Below are positions 1-6,240 of a DNA stretch of 10,711 nt, piece by piece (position 1 is the first letter of the stretch; the number at the start of each line of letters is the position of its first letter). Source of the stretch: CAYPOY01 sp964412395 (GTDB lineage Bacteria > Chloroflexota > Anaerolineae > B4-G1); assembly GCA_964412395.1 (NCBI GenBank), contig CAYPOY010000166.1, positions 1-10,711 on the forward strand, in the 5' to 3' direction. Both the position numbers and the translations under genes were made by a program. The notes beneath the pieces are model-generated. The model worked only from the letters and a program-made list of their open reading frames with translations, did not search any database and was not told where the DNA came from.

Positions 1-760
1 CCAATACCTCAGCATTCGCCAATGTCAGGGACCCCGCCAGCGTAGACGGTGCGGTAGCACCTGCCATAGGGCCAGCGAAGATAAAGAGAGGAATTGAGAG
101 CTCTGCACCTCCGATGATGACCTCGCAGGCATCCTGGCGTAACGCGAGCGGACTCGTACACGATACCAAAAGAGATATGAATGGTTCACGGCGCAGGTTG
201 TCCAGCCCGCCCGCCACTTCCGATGCCATAGCGACCAGGTCACGGAACCCGGCTGCACTATAACACTGGTTGAGGATGTGTTTTCTGGTGTTGAGCAGAC
301 AAGCCATCCATTGGTAGCGATCCACGTATTCCACAGGAACGTCTCCCGGCGACAGCGGGGGCATGATGAAATCAATGTTGTCCAGTACATCGGTCAGGCG
401 GGCAGCCTCTTCCAGGTCACTCAGGCGAGGGGGTCTCAACTCTCCCGTCTGCCAGTCTAACACTGCGGTGGGGTAGCCACAGGTGCCATAGTACACTCGA
501 CTTCCTCCAACCCGCAGTGGCGGAAGGCCCTCCCGGCCGTAGAGGAGAGCCACCGGCGCGCACTTGTCCAACGCGGCCTTGACCAGTTTGGCAGGTATAC
601 GCACCCGCCCCGAACTGCCGGCTATGGCCCCGACCCTGAGCAAGGTCTCCCGTGCCCGCTCATCGTGTACGGCGACCCCGACGTTTTCTAGTGTGTCCAG
701 GGATGCACAGTGAATATCCCACAACTCCCTATCGTTCAATACCTTGAAGAATGGCTTCAT
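1..760 (-). CDS. MttB-family (trimethylamine methyltransferase-like) protein, 3' part outside the window
   Basis: The frame is open from ATG at 760 to the window edge (253 codons, no stop), so only about the N-terminal half of a protein usually near 470-500 residues is present. Family features seen: the N-terminal IHxASLxxLExxGV-like stretch (IHCASLDTLENVGVAVHDE), RIPxxLV (RVRIPAKLV), LYGREGLPPLRVGG, the TGELRPP turn, DNIDF, and PMAGATAPSTLAGSLTLANAE at the edge. Known members transfer a methyl group from trimethylamine, glycine betaine or proline betaine to a corrinoid protein in the cytoplasm; the substrate cannot be read here. The ribosome site is GGGAGGCAGGGGAAAG just before ATG. It follows the YheO-type regulator and an ABC ATPase relic. 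The position equivalent to the pyrrolysine (UAG) codon of archaeal MttB lies beyond the edge, so Pyl dependence is undecided. Family assignment is confident; the specific reaction is not. Confidence 0.87.
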   Translation of the reverse strand, partial: MKPFFKVLNDRELWDIHCASLDTLENVGVAVHDERARETLLRVGAIAGSSGRVRIPAKLVKAALDKCAPVALLYGREGLPPLRVGGSRVYYGTCGYPTAVLDWQTGELRPPRLSDLEEAARLTDVLDNIDFIMPPLSPGDVPVEYVDRYQWMACLLNTRKHILNQCYSAAGFRDLVAMASEVAGGLDNLRREPFISLLVSCTSPLALRQDACEVIIGGAELSIPLFIFAGPMAGATAPSTLAGSLTLANAEVL

Positions 761-776
761 CTTTCCCCTGCCTCCC

Positions 777-890
777 TTATTGAACCAGTTGCAATAAGTA
801 AGCAATGACCCTGTTCAAATATCGGCAAAACATCGACTTTCCGCAGCCAGACGGTCCGGCCGAGATGATCAGTTCACCTGAGCCGCTGAC
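777..890 (-). pseudogene. Relic of an ABC transporter ATPase (Walker A segment only)
   Basis: Reading the minus strand in the frame whose stop is TAA at 779-777 gives a 37-residue stretch containing GELIISAGPSGCGKS followed by MFCRYLNRV. This is the start of an ABC ATPase nucleotide-binding domain: the GE turn, a beta strand, Walker A GPSGCGKS, and helix 1 ending in LNR as in GlnQ-, OpuA- or PstB-type ATPases. Nothing of the Q-loop, signature motif or Walker B follows, and the frame ends in unrelated residues. There is no start codon with a ribosome site, and the upstream part overlaps the last codons of the YheO-type gene in another frame. I read it as the stump of a deleted transporter gene between the regulator and the mttB-type gene. 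The match is by eye and the exact subfamily is unclear. Confidence 0.68.
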
Positions 891-1555
891 GGAGAGCTCT
901 GCTCGCTGTTTCTCAGTTCACTCAGGTAGTTATAGGTTGTGGCGCGGGAGACACCAAGTACGTCGGCAACGTATCCGATGGCACCGCGGATTAGAAAGAG
1001 GCCTTCCTTGTCAAGAATGCGAACAACTTCCATTTTTTGCGCTTTTTGCATAAGCGACACTGGCTTACCGACTTCCTCGATGGCCTCTTCTACGATCCTC
1101 TTCAGCATGTTAGCTACGTTGACCTCAAACGTTTCCACCACATCTTCATCAGACTGGACCAGAGGTTTCGTATCACAAAGCTCGCCAATCAACTTGCTCG
1201 CAACCATCCAATAGGTGAGATCAATGTTAACGCAAAGAACTCCGATAACCTCGCCGGATTCGTCTCGAACGAAGATGGCCGAAGAACGAAGAGGTTTTCC
1301 GTCGAAAGTCGCTGGATAAGCAATAAGATTCTCTTCGAATTGCCCGGAACGCAGCAAGCGCAAGCCCAAATCGGTCAAAGGGCCGCCGACTTTGCGGCCT
1401 GTGACGTCGCCCGCAATGGCAATGATTGAGCAACTTGGATCTCGTAGATCGTGAAGAACGAGCTCACAGGAAATGCCCATCGCCTTCACCAAGTCTTCGA
1501 CGACTTGCTTCAGACCCTCAAGCGCAGGATGTGGCTTCATCGTTTGTGGTTTCAT
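869..1555 (-). CDS. YheO/DauR-type transcriptional regulator (PAS-like sensor plus helix-turn-helix)
   Basis: The protein has 228 residues from ATG at 1555. Residues about 10-120 match the YheO-like PAS domain: ISCELVLHDL, GRKVGGPLTDLGLRLL, the DGKPLRSSAIFVRD strand pair and GVLCVNIDLT. Residues about 170-215 match the DauR-type helix-turn-helix (EVVRILDKEGLFLIRGA, then VADVLGVSRATTYNYLSEL). Known relatives include DauR, a repressor of D-arginine catabolism; the effector here is unknown. Its place between transporter and methyltransferase genes suggests local control, which is inference. ATG at 1555 is chosen because the predicted transcription start falls only 3-5 bases upstream (near-leaderless). 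ATG at 1540 (223 residues, leader about 20 bases) is the alternative; neither has a good Shine-Dalgarno. A TTG at 1600 would lie upstream of the promoter and is rejected. The last residues (SSPSAAQVN) read out of frame through the ABC ATPase relic. Confidence 0.88.
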   Translation of the reverse strand: MKPQTMKPHPALEGLKQVVEDLVKAMGISCELVLHDLRDPSCSIIAIAGDVTGRKVGGPLTDLGLRLLRSGQFEENLIAYPATFDGKPLRSSAIFVRDESGEVIGVLCVNIDLTYWMVASKLIGELCDTKPLVQSDEDVVETFEVNVANMLKRIVEEAIEEVGKPVSLMQKAQKMEVVRILDKEGLFLIRGAIGYVADVLGVSRATTYNYLSELRNSEQSSPSAAQVN

Positions 1556-1565
1556 TACTAATAAA

Positions 1566-1594
1566 TTTATACCATATATTAGACAATTTGTCAA
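1566..1594 (-). promoter_or_regulatory. sigma70 promoter of the YheO/DauR-type regulator
   Basis: On the minus strand TTGACA (1594-1589) is followed after exactly 17 bp by TATAAA (1571-1566). The predicted start of transcription is near 1559, just before the ATG codons at 1555 and 1540. The stretch is visibly A/T-rich compared with its surroundings. Confidence 0.7.
1582..1592. promoter_or_regulatory. Candidate operator overlapping the -35 box
   Basis: GACAATTTGTC is a perfect 11-bp inverted repeat (GACAA, centre T, TTGTC). It overlaps most of the -35 hexamer of the regulator promoter, where a bound repressor would block RNA polymerase. Autoregulation by the YheO/DauR-type protein is a guess from position only. 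No second copy was noticed near the other promoters. Confidence 0.4.
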
Positions 1595-1697
1595 GTCCAA
1601 GAACCTGGTGATTACCCATTCATCACACGCGTGAGTGCGGCAAAACTGTCTGCCTTAGCTGTGTTTTCAGGATGCGAGCAACGGCTAATGTTGCGTG

Positions 1698-2097
1698 TCA
1701 GATCAGGGGACCGCTGGCGAGGAGGAAGCCAGACTTGAGGGGATCATCGGCGTCCACCACAAAGTGCTGAAAGCCGGTCACGTAGGCACTCCCGGCGATC
1801 TCGGGGACTACGGCACTCACGCCAGCTACCTGCTCTTGCCGCAGCAGCCGATCTACGAAGCGAGTGCCGATGATACTCTCGTTGACGAAGGGCTGCTGCA
1901 GGTCAAGGCGGCCTGAGGCGTGCAGGGTGGCCATCTTGGCACTGGTGCCCGTGCTGCAGATCGTACTCCTCCCGCAATTGGCGCCGCTTCTCGGCCATAG
2001 TCGTGCCGCTCAGAAAAGGAATGCCAGCGACGACCACGCGGGTTGGTTCACCGGTGGTGTGGATATCAACAGCGGTGAAGACGTGCTGATAGCTCAT
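1698..2097 (-). pseudogene. Proline racemase-superfamily gene with internal deletion and frameshift
   Basis: From ATG at 2097 the frame reads SYQHVFTAVDIHTTGEPTR, then GTTMAEKRRQLREEYD: the N-terminus of the proline racemase superfamily (proline racemase, 4-hydroxyproline 2-epimerase, trans-3-hydroxyproline dehydratase). At about 1959 it jumps, in another frame, to CSTGTSAKMATLHA, NESIIGTRF, VPEIAGSAYVTGF and DDPLKSGF, which is the C-terminus, ending with TGA at 1700-1698. About 46 N-terminal and 86 C-terminal residues remain of roughly 330, so around 200 codons are gone, including the first catalytic cysteine. The second active-site region (CSTGTS) survives, and its Cys points to a racemase/epimerase rather than the dehydratase, which has Thr there. 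The translated frame stops soon after the junction. The start overlaps the livG stop as TGATG, so it was once coupled to the importer operon. Confidence 0.85.
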
Positions 2098-2873
2098 CAC
2101 ATCCGCTCTCTTCCGGCAGTGTCCTCTTCTCCCAGGTAGGCCTCGATGACTCTGGGGTCATTTTGCACGGCAGCGGGCTCGCCGGAAGCGATCACCTGGC
2201 CTGCGTCCAGGACGTATACGTACTCACACACCTTGCTAATGACCTGCATCTTGTGCTCCACGATCAGCAGCGTCTTGCCCTGGCTGTGCACACCGGCCAC
2301 GAGTTCCATCATGCGGTCGGTCAGGGCCAGGTCAACGCCAGCCGTCGGTTCGTCCAATAACAGCATGTCGCCGTCGGTCATCAGGGCCTGGGCCAGCGAC
2401 AAGAGCTTGATCTGCCCTCCCGCCAGGCTGCCGGTGAACTCGTCACGCAGGTGGGCCAAATCCACCATAGCCAACAACTCCTCGGCGCGTTCGACCAGCT
2501 CCCGATCCTGACGGCGCTGAGCAGACCAGCGGAGGAAGACCTTGAGGGGGTTCTCACCGATCTGGCCATGGCCAGCTATAAGCATGTTCTCCAGCACGGT
2601 CATGCGCTTGGGCACCTGAGGAATCTGAAAGGTGCGGGTGATGCCCAGTTGGGCAATGCGATGAGGTGGAAATCCGTCAATTGCCTGTCCCCGGAAGGAA
2701 ATATTACCCCCGTCTTTGTCGTACAGGCCGGTGATGACATTGAAGAGCGTAGTCTTGCCCGACCCATTGGGGCCGATGAGGCCGGTGATGGTACCCTCTT
2801 CCACCTCGGTTGAAACACCGCGCAACGCCTGGAGGCCGCCGAACGCCTTATCGACATCCTTTACAGTTAACAT
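2097..2873 (-). CDS. livG: LivG-type ABC transporter ATPase
   Basis: A 258-residue cytoplasmic ATPase of the branched-chain/hydrophobic amino acid uptake (HAAT) class, near the usual LivG length of about 255. Walker A GPNGSGKTT is at residues 34-42, the Q-loop lies in TRTFQIPQ, the signature region SLAGGQ is at 149-154 (Ala for Ser in the usual LSGGQ), Walker B with DE is at 174-175, and the switch histidine is in VEHKM (207). ATG at 2873 follows AAGGAGGGGG at good spacing. Its first 7 bases overlap the end of livM, and its TGA overlaps the ATG of the broken racemase gene (TGATG), so translation is probably coupled throughout. With LivF it should power the LivH/LivM channel. The transported substrate may not be a branched-chain amino acid, because this class also carries amides, betaines and other amino acids. 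Confidence 0.93.
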   Translation of the reverse strand: MLTVKDVDKAFGGLQALRGVSTEVEEGTITGLIGPNGSGKTTLFNVITGLYDKDGGNISFRGQAIDGFPPHRIAQLGITRTFQIPQVPKRMTVLENMLIAGHGQIGENPLKVFLRWSAQRRQDRELVERAEELLAMVDLAHLRDEFTGSLAGGQIKLLSLAQALMTDGDMLLLDEPTAGVDLALTDRMMELVAGVHSQGKTLLIVEHKMQVISKVCEYVYVLDAGQVIASGEPAAVQNDPRVIEAYLGEEDTAGRERM

Positions 2874-3784
2874 GAATTGGCCCCCTCCTTGCTTGACTGA
2901 GGAATGATTCTCCGCCGCTCCGGGAACAGGCCCTGGGGGCGGACAACCACAAAGAATATCGTCAGCGCACCGATGGACAGCGTGCGCAGGGCAGCTACCA
3001 GATCGGTGGGCAAGAACAAAAGATCCTTCACGAAACGGGTGGAGGTGTTGAGCAAGGTGATGACCAGCGCGCCCACCACTACCCCTAGAGCATTACCCTG
3101 GCCGCCGACGATCAGCATGGTCCAGATCAGGAAGGTCACAGCGGGAGCGAAATGCTCAGGGCTGATAAAGGTGATGTAGTGAGCATATAGGCTTCCGGCC
3201 ACAGCGGCGATTACCCCGCCGATGATCATGGCTATGGCCTTGAAATGGAACACGTGCTTGCCCAAGGCCGACATCAGAACCTCTGCTTCGCGGATGCCGC
3301 GCAGCACCCGGCCGAAGGGCGACGCAGTGAGTCGCTCCAAGAGGAAGTAAGTGACAACCAGGCAGAGAAGAACGAACACTAAATAGAACAAGTTATAGTT
3401 ATCACCAAACAGCGAAGAGAGTGGGCGCGGGATACCCCGCAGGCCGAAGGGGCCTTCGGCCAGCCACTTCTCGTTATTGATGAAGAGGCGCAGGCTCTCC
3501 GCTGCGGCGATGCTCACGATGGCCCAGTAATCCGCTCTCAGCTCCGAGGAGGGCAGTGCTATGATGAGGGCAAAGAGAGCGGCGATCACCATGCCGGCAA
3601 GCACGCCAAAGACAAAGGGTATACCGGCCATGTACATCAGGGCCGAGGTATAGGCGCCAATGGCGAAGAAAGCAGCCTGCCCAAAGTTGGACAATCCAGT
3701 GATACCGACCTGAAAGTTCAGGCTGAGGGTCACGATGGCAAAGATGCCGGTCATGATCGCAAGATGGACCAGAAAAGCAACCAT
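2867..3784 (-). CDS. livM: LivM-type ABC transporter permease
   Basis: A 305-residue integral membrane protein with repeated hydrophobic segments (for example MVAFLVHLAIMTGIFAIVTL at the N-terminus and FGVLAGMVIAALFALIIALP). It carries the LivM hallmark GITGLSNFGQAAFFAIGAYT and the cytoplasmic coupling region RGIREAEVLMSALGKHVFHF, followed by IGGVIAAVAGSLYAHY. It forms half of the HAAT importer channel with LivH. ATG at 3784 is chosen because AAAGGAGG sits 5-7 bases upstream; a longer frame from 3811 adds charged residues (SGERRRN) and lacks a site. Only one base separates its ATG from the livH stop, so its ribosome site lies inside the end of livH. It overlaps livG by 7 bases. No truncation or missing part was seen. 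Confidence 0.92.
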   Translation of the reverse strand: MVAFLVHLAIMTGIFAIVTLSLNFQVGITGLSNFGQAAFFAIGAYTSALMYMAGIPFVFGVLAGMVIAALFALIIALPSSELRADYWAIVSIAAAESLRLFINNEKWLAEGPFGLRGIPRPLSSLFGDNYNLFYLVFVLLCLVVTYFLLERLTASPFGRVLRGIREAEVLMSALGKHVFHFKAIAMIIGGVIAAVAGSLYAHYITFISPEHFAPAVTFLIWTMLIVGGQGNALGVVVGALVITLLNTSTRFVKDLLFLPTDLVAALRTLSIGALTIFFVVVRPQGLFPERRRIIPQSSKEGANSC

Positions 3785-3785
3785 G

Positions 3786-4664
3786 TTACGCCTCCTTTCT
3801 CCCGAGCACACCCGTGGGGCGGATGAGAAGGGTGAGGATAAGAACCACGAACGCTAAGGCAGGCTTATACCGGACGGGGAGTTGGATACCGCCCAGGTTG
3901 ATCGCCAGACCAAAGTTTTCGGCCGCGGCGAATATCAGCGAGCCCACGACAGCACCGTAGACGTTGCCGATGCCGCCCAGGATGACGCAGCAGAACGTCG
4001 CCAGCAGAATGGCCGTACACATGTTCGGGCGAAGCTGCGTCTCTAACCCGATGAGTATTCCACCAATAGCGGCGAAGGCACAGGCCAGAAACCAAACGTA
4101 GAGAACGACTCGCTCGGTGTCAATACCGGTGGCTTCGGCCAGATCCCGATTGTCGGATGTAGCGCGGATGGCGCGGCCAAGATCGGTCCGGTGGAGAAAG
4201 AAATGAAATCCCAACATAGCGATGGCCGCGACGACCACGATCAAGATGCGAATAGGCGTGACGTTAGCACCCAGGATCATCACCGGACTCTGCACGCCCA
4301 GGCCGTAGTCCTTGATCTGACCGCCCCAGAAAACCTGCACAAGGCTGCGTATGCCCTGGGCCAGACCGATGGAGGCGACCATCCGGATGGATGCGTGGCT
4401 CCCCCGCAGCCAGCGGAATATGAGGCGATCGGTAAACATCCCCAGAAATCCCGTGATGACCACTGCCAACGCGGCGGACAGGACCAGATTCATACCCAGG
4501 CCGACCGAGAAGAAAAGGGTCAGGTAAGCACCGGCCGTAGCGAACTCGTTCTGAGCAAAGCTGGCGAAATCCAGGAGATCGTACACCATGGTGAGGCTAA
4601 TGGAGATCAGGGCCAGCTCGCTGGCTCGAGTCAGGGTGTTGAACAGAACTTGCGTGAGTTCCAT
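3786..4664 (-). CDS. livH: LivH-type ABC transporter permease
   Basis: A 292-residue membrane protein, the usual LivH length. Typical features are LTMVYDLLDFASFAQNEFATAGAYLTL near the N-terminus, the coupling loop GRAIRATSDNRDLAEATGID, and FAAIGGILIGLE. The C-terminal membrane segment ends in LLIRPTGVLGRKEA, the RPxGxxG tail common in this family. It pairs with LivM. ATG at 4664 has GGGAGG seven bases upstream; the longer GTG frame from 4727 adds a hydrophilic 21-residue head and its GTG overlaps the only nearby Shine-Dalgarno, so it is rejected. The gap of 162 bases to the binding-protein gene holds a terminator-like hairpin that probably lowers permease expression relative to the binding protein. 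Confidence 0.92.
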   Translation of the reverse strand: MELTQVLFNTLTRASELALISISLTMVYDLLDFASFAQNEFATAGAYLTLFFSVGLGMNLVLSAALAVVITGFLGMFTDRLIFRWLRGSHASIRMVASIGLAQGIRSLVQVFWGGQIKDYGLGVQSPVMILGANVTPIRILIVVVAAIAMLGFHFFLHRTDLGRAIRATSDNRDLAEATGIDTERVVLYVWFLACAFAAIGGILIGLETQLRPNMCTAILLATFCCVILGGIGNVYGAVVGSLIFAAAENFGLAINLGGIQLPVRYKPALAFVVLILTLLIRPTGVLGRKEA

Positions 4665-4744
4665 GCTTGACCTCCCAATAGAGTAAAGCTGGGGCCTTTC
4701 ATAATTCGCTCTAAGGCTTTTGGTCACCTCCCGAAGACAAAAGA

Positions 4745-4820
4745 AGGGCCAGCACGCCCATGAAACGAGGCCTCGTCCTCGTTCGCCGAAGGTCTCTGAC
4801 CGAGGCGGCGTGCTGGCCTT
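4745..4820 (-). terminator. Terminator-like hairpin (attenuator) between binding-protein gene and livH
   Basis: Just after the binding-protein stop codon the minus-strand RNA has GGCCAGCACGCC (4818-4807) pairing perfectly with GGCGTGCTGGCC (4758-4747), followed by the pyrimidine run CTTCTTTTGTCTT. The 48-base loop can fold into two smaller hairpins, one GGTC-AGA-GACC and one on the 12-bp palindrome ACGAGGCCTCGT. A partial terminator here fits the common excess of binding protein over permease. The long loop makes it an unusual terminator, so it could instead be a processing or stabilising structure. Confidence 0.5.
4780..4807. repeat. 28-bp direct repeat, copy 1
   Basis: This 28-base sequence (starting CGTTCGCCGAAGG, ending GACCGAGGCG) recurs exactly at 7125-7152 in the same orientation. 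This copy lies in the loop and inner stem of the hairpin after the binding-protein gene. The unit contains GGTC-TCT-GACC and can fold by itself. It looks like a small dispersed intergenic repeat. Confidence 0.75.
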
Positions 4821-4826
4821 AATTCG

Positions 4827-5963
4827 TCATTTCTCATAGAGATGGAGTTCGCCTCCGGAGAACTCCAGGTAGTCATACGGCTGCTCGATCCGCTGTCCAT
4901 CGGCGTCAAACTCGAGGGTGCCCGTAGCCGCGCGGTAGTGCTTCGCGACATCCGGCAGGACCCTGGCGATGTCCGCCGGGTCGGTGCCGACCATCCCCAT
5001 GGCCAGCGCCGCCAACCATACGCCGTCATAAGCGAGGTAGCTGAAGGAACCGCCTGGTGCCTCCCCATACTTCTCCTGGAAGGCCTTCCGGAAAGCCGCT
5101 CCCGCCGCCAGGCTGAGGTAGGCCGGCTCCAGGCCCATGTGACCCTCTACGGCCTCCGGATCGGCTACGCCGGTGCACATGGTCATGTAGCCTCCGATCC
5201 ACTGGGCCTTCAGACCCATCTCGAGGGCCTGCTTGGTGAGGATCTTGGCCTCCTCCCCATAGGCTGTGTAGAGTATAACATCTGGATCGTGAGCGAACAG
5301 TCGCTGCAGCTCGGCCCGGTAGTCCGTCTGCTCCAGAGAGTACTCAATTATGTCGAGCACCTCAGCGCCTGCTTCCTCCCAGGTCTTGACCATCCACTCC
5401 TCCATCCCGATGCCGTAGGGGTTGTTGGGCACCAGGACGGCGGCTCTGGTGTACCCCAGATCCAACCCGAACTTTGCCTGTTCCGTGCCCATCAGGTGAT
5501 CCAGGCCTATCGTGCTGAAGAAGTAATTGCCTACATCGCGACACTTGGGGGACGTAGAGCCGGGGTTGAGCATTACCACCCCTTGCTCCTGGGCATACTC
5601 GCCCACGGGCAGGCTAACCCCACTGGAAAAGACGCCGATGATGACCGGCACTTTGTTCACGTCGATCAGCTTGTGAGCGGCATCTACGCCGGCGTCAGGC
5701 CGTGACTCGCTGTCCTCGAAGATAATCTCCAGAGGACGGCCACCGATGCCACCGATGGCGTTGATCTGGGCCACAGCCAACTCGGCGCCCCGTCTCTCGT
5801 CTATCCCCTCGTGTGTCGACCCACCTGTCAGCGGGAAGATAGCTCCAATCGTGATGGGTTCGCTCTTGGCTTCCTCCTTCTCAGCAGGAGCGGGCGCGCA
5901 GGCAGCGGGCAGCAACAGGACCAGAACGACGAGCAAGGTGATAAATCTATGGAGTGTTTTCAC
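4827..5963 (-). CDS. LivJ/LivK-type substrate-binding lipoprotein (periplasmic-binding protein type 1 fold)
   Basis: A 378-residue protein. The N-terminus VKTLHRFITLLVVLVLLLPAAC is a lipoprotein signal with lipid-modified Cys at residue 22 (the -3 position is Pro, slightly off the usual lipobox), followed by an Ala/Pro/Glu-rich linker. The mature part starts ITIGAIFPLTGG and continues with GAELAVAQINAIGGIGGRPL, VIIGVFSSGVSLPVGEYAQ and LNPGSTSP, all characteristic of the amino-acid-binding receptor family (Peripla_BP_6). It captures the solute outside the membrane and delivers it to LivHM. GTG at 5963 is chosen because AAAAGGAGG lies 7 bases upstream and the signal peptide begins there; ATG at 6059 would put 32 polar residues before the signal. 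It sits in mid-operon between livF and livH with structured gaps on both sides. The ligand cannot be read from sequence; a betaine or cyclic amino acid is inferred from neighbours. Confidence 0.92.
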   Translation of the reverse strand: MKTLHRFITLLVVLVLLLPAACAPAPAEKEEAKSEPITIGAIFPLTGGSTHEGIDERRGAELAVAQINAIGGIGGRPLEIIFEDSESRPDAGVDAAHKLIDVNKVPVIIGVFSSGVSLPVGEYAQEQGVVMLNPGSTSPKCRDVGNYFFSTIGLDHLMGTEQAKFGLDLGYTRAAVLVPNNPYGIGMEEWMVKTWEEAGAEVLDIIEYSLEQTDYRAELQRLFAHDPDVILYTAYGEEAKILTKQALEMGLKAQWIGGYMTMCTGVADPEAVEGHMGLEPAYLSLAAGAAFRKAFQEKYGEAPGGSFSYLAYDGVWLAALAMGMVGTDPADIARVLPDVAKHYRAATGTLEFDADGQRIEQPYDYLEFSGGELHLYEK

Positions 5964-6066
5964 TTCGTACCTCCTTTTAACTGATTGATTGGTCTCACTA
6001 CGTGGAAAATTTGCTGAATCCCGGTTCCCAGTGTGAGTCGCGGAAATCAGCAAGGACATCGTTTGG

Positions 6067-6096
6067 TCTATAACACCACCTCCTTTGTCGTTGCAA
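6067..6096 (-). promoter_or_regulatory. Weak candidate promoter before the binding-protein gene
   Basis: Minus strand TTGCAA (6096-6091) is followed by TTATAG at 17 bp or TATAGA at 18 bp. Each hexamer matches about four of six consensus bases. It would give the binding-protein gene its own transcript independent of livF. The spacer contains a perfect ribosome-site sequence (AAAGGAGGTG) with no useful reading frame after it. Confidence 0.3.
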
Positions 6097-6130
6097 TCGA
6101 GTGCTCACTGAACTGTCTTCCAATGCTCCC

Positions 6131-6216
6131 AGCCCCCGTCCCGGGGGCGGTTTGGGCGCGAAAACCGCGTCAAAGAGCAATTGTCTCTTGCATGGGCCGC
6201 CCCCGAGACGGGGACT
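6131..6216 (-). other. Branched stem-loop element in the livF to binding-protein gap
   Basis: This sits in the 277-base gap 5964-6240. The arms 6134-6150 (CCCCGTCCCGGGGGCGG) and 6197-6213 (CCGCCCCCGAGACGGGG) pair with one mismatch as DNA. In minus-strand RNA that mismatch is a G-U pair, and three more pairs extend the stem to 20. The 46-base loop holds two further hairpins (CGCG-AAAAC-CGCG at 6157-6169 and AAGAG-CAATTGT-CTCTT at 6173-6189). No U-tract follows, so it is not a standard terminator. It may be an mRNA-stabilising or processing structure, or a small repeat element. The rest of the gap holds only the weak promoter and the ribosome site of the next gene. Confidence 0.55.
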
Positions 6217-6240
6217 TGGCATTTTGTACCGAGAACCAGG

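Noticed and set aside
25..390. Minus-strand closed frame of 121 codons
   Set aside because: It is an out-of-frame shadow of the MttB-family gene, whose true frame stays open to the window edge.
805..1053. Plus-strand frame with the string FPQPDGPAEM
   Set aside because: This is the antisense reading of the Walker A region of the relic at 777-890 and then of the regulator; it has no ribosome site.
1622..1634. CACGCGTG palindrome in the gap between racemase relic and regulator
   Set aside because: It is only 8 bp and not placed on a promoter, so it is expected by chance at this base composition.
4665..4727. Extended LivH start at GTG 4727
   Set aside because: The GTG overlaps its only Shine-Dalgarno and adds a polar head before the first membrane segment; ATG 4664 has a proper site.
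4842..5705. Long plus-strand open frame (287 codons) opposite the binding-protein gene
   Set aside because: It lies wholly antisense to a clearly recognisable lipoprotein gene, shows no known motif, and is explained by codon bias of the real gene.
5964..6059. Extended binding-protein start at ATG 6059
   Set aside because: It would place 32 polar residues before a normal lipoprotein signal peptide; GTG 5963 has AAAAGGAGG upstream.
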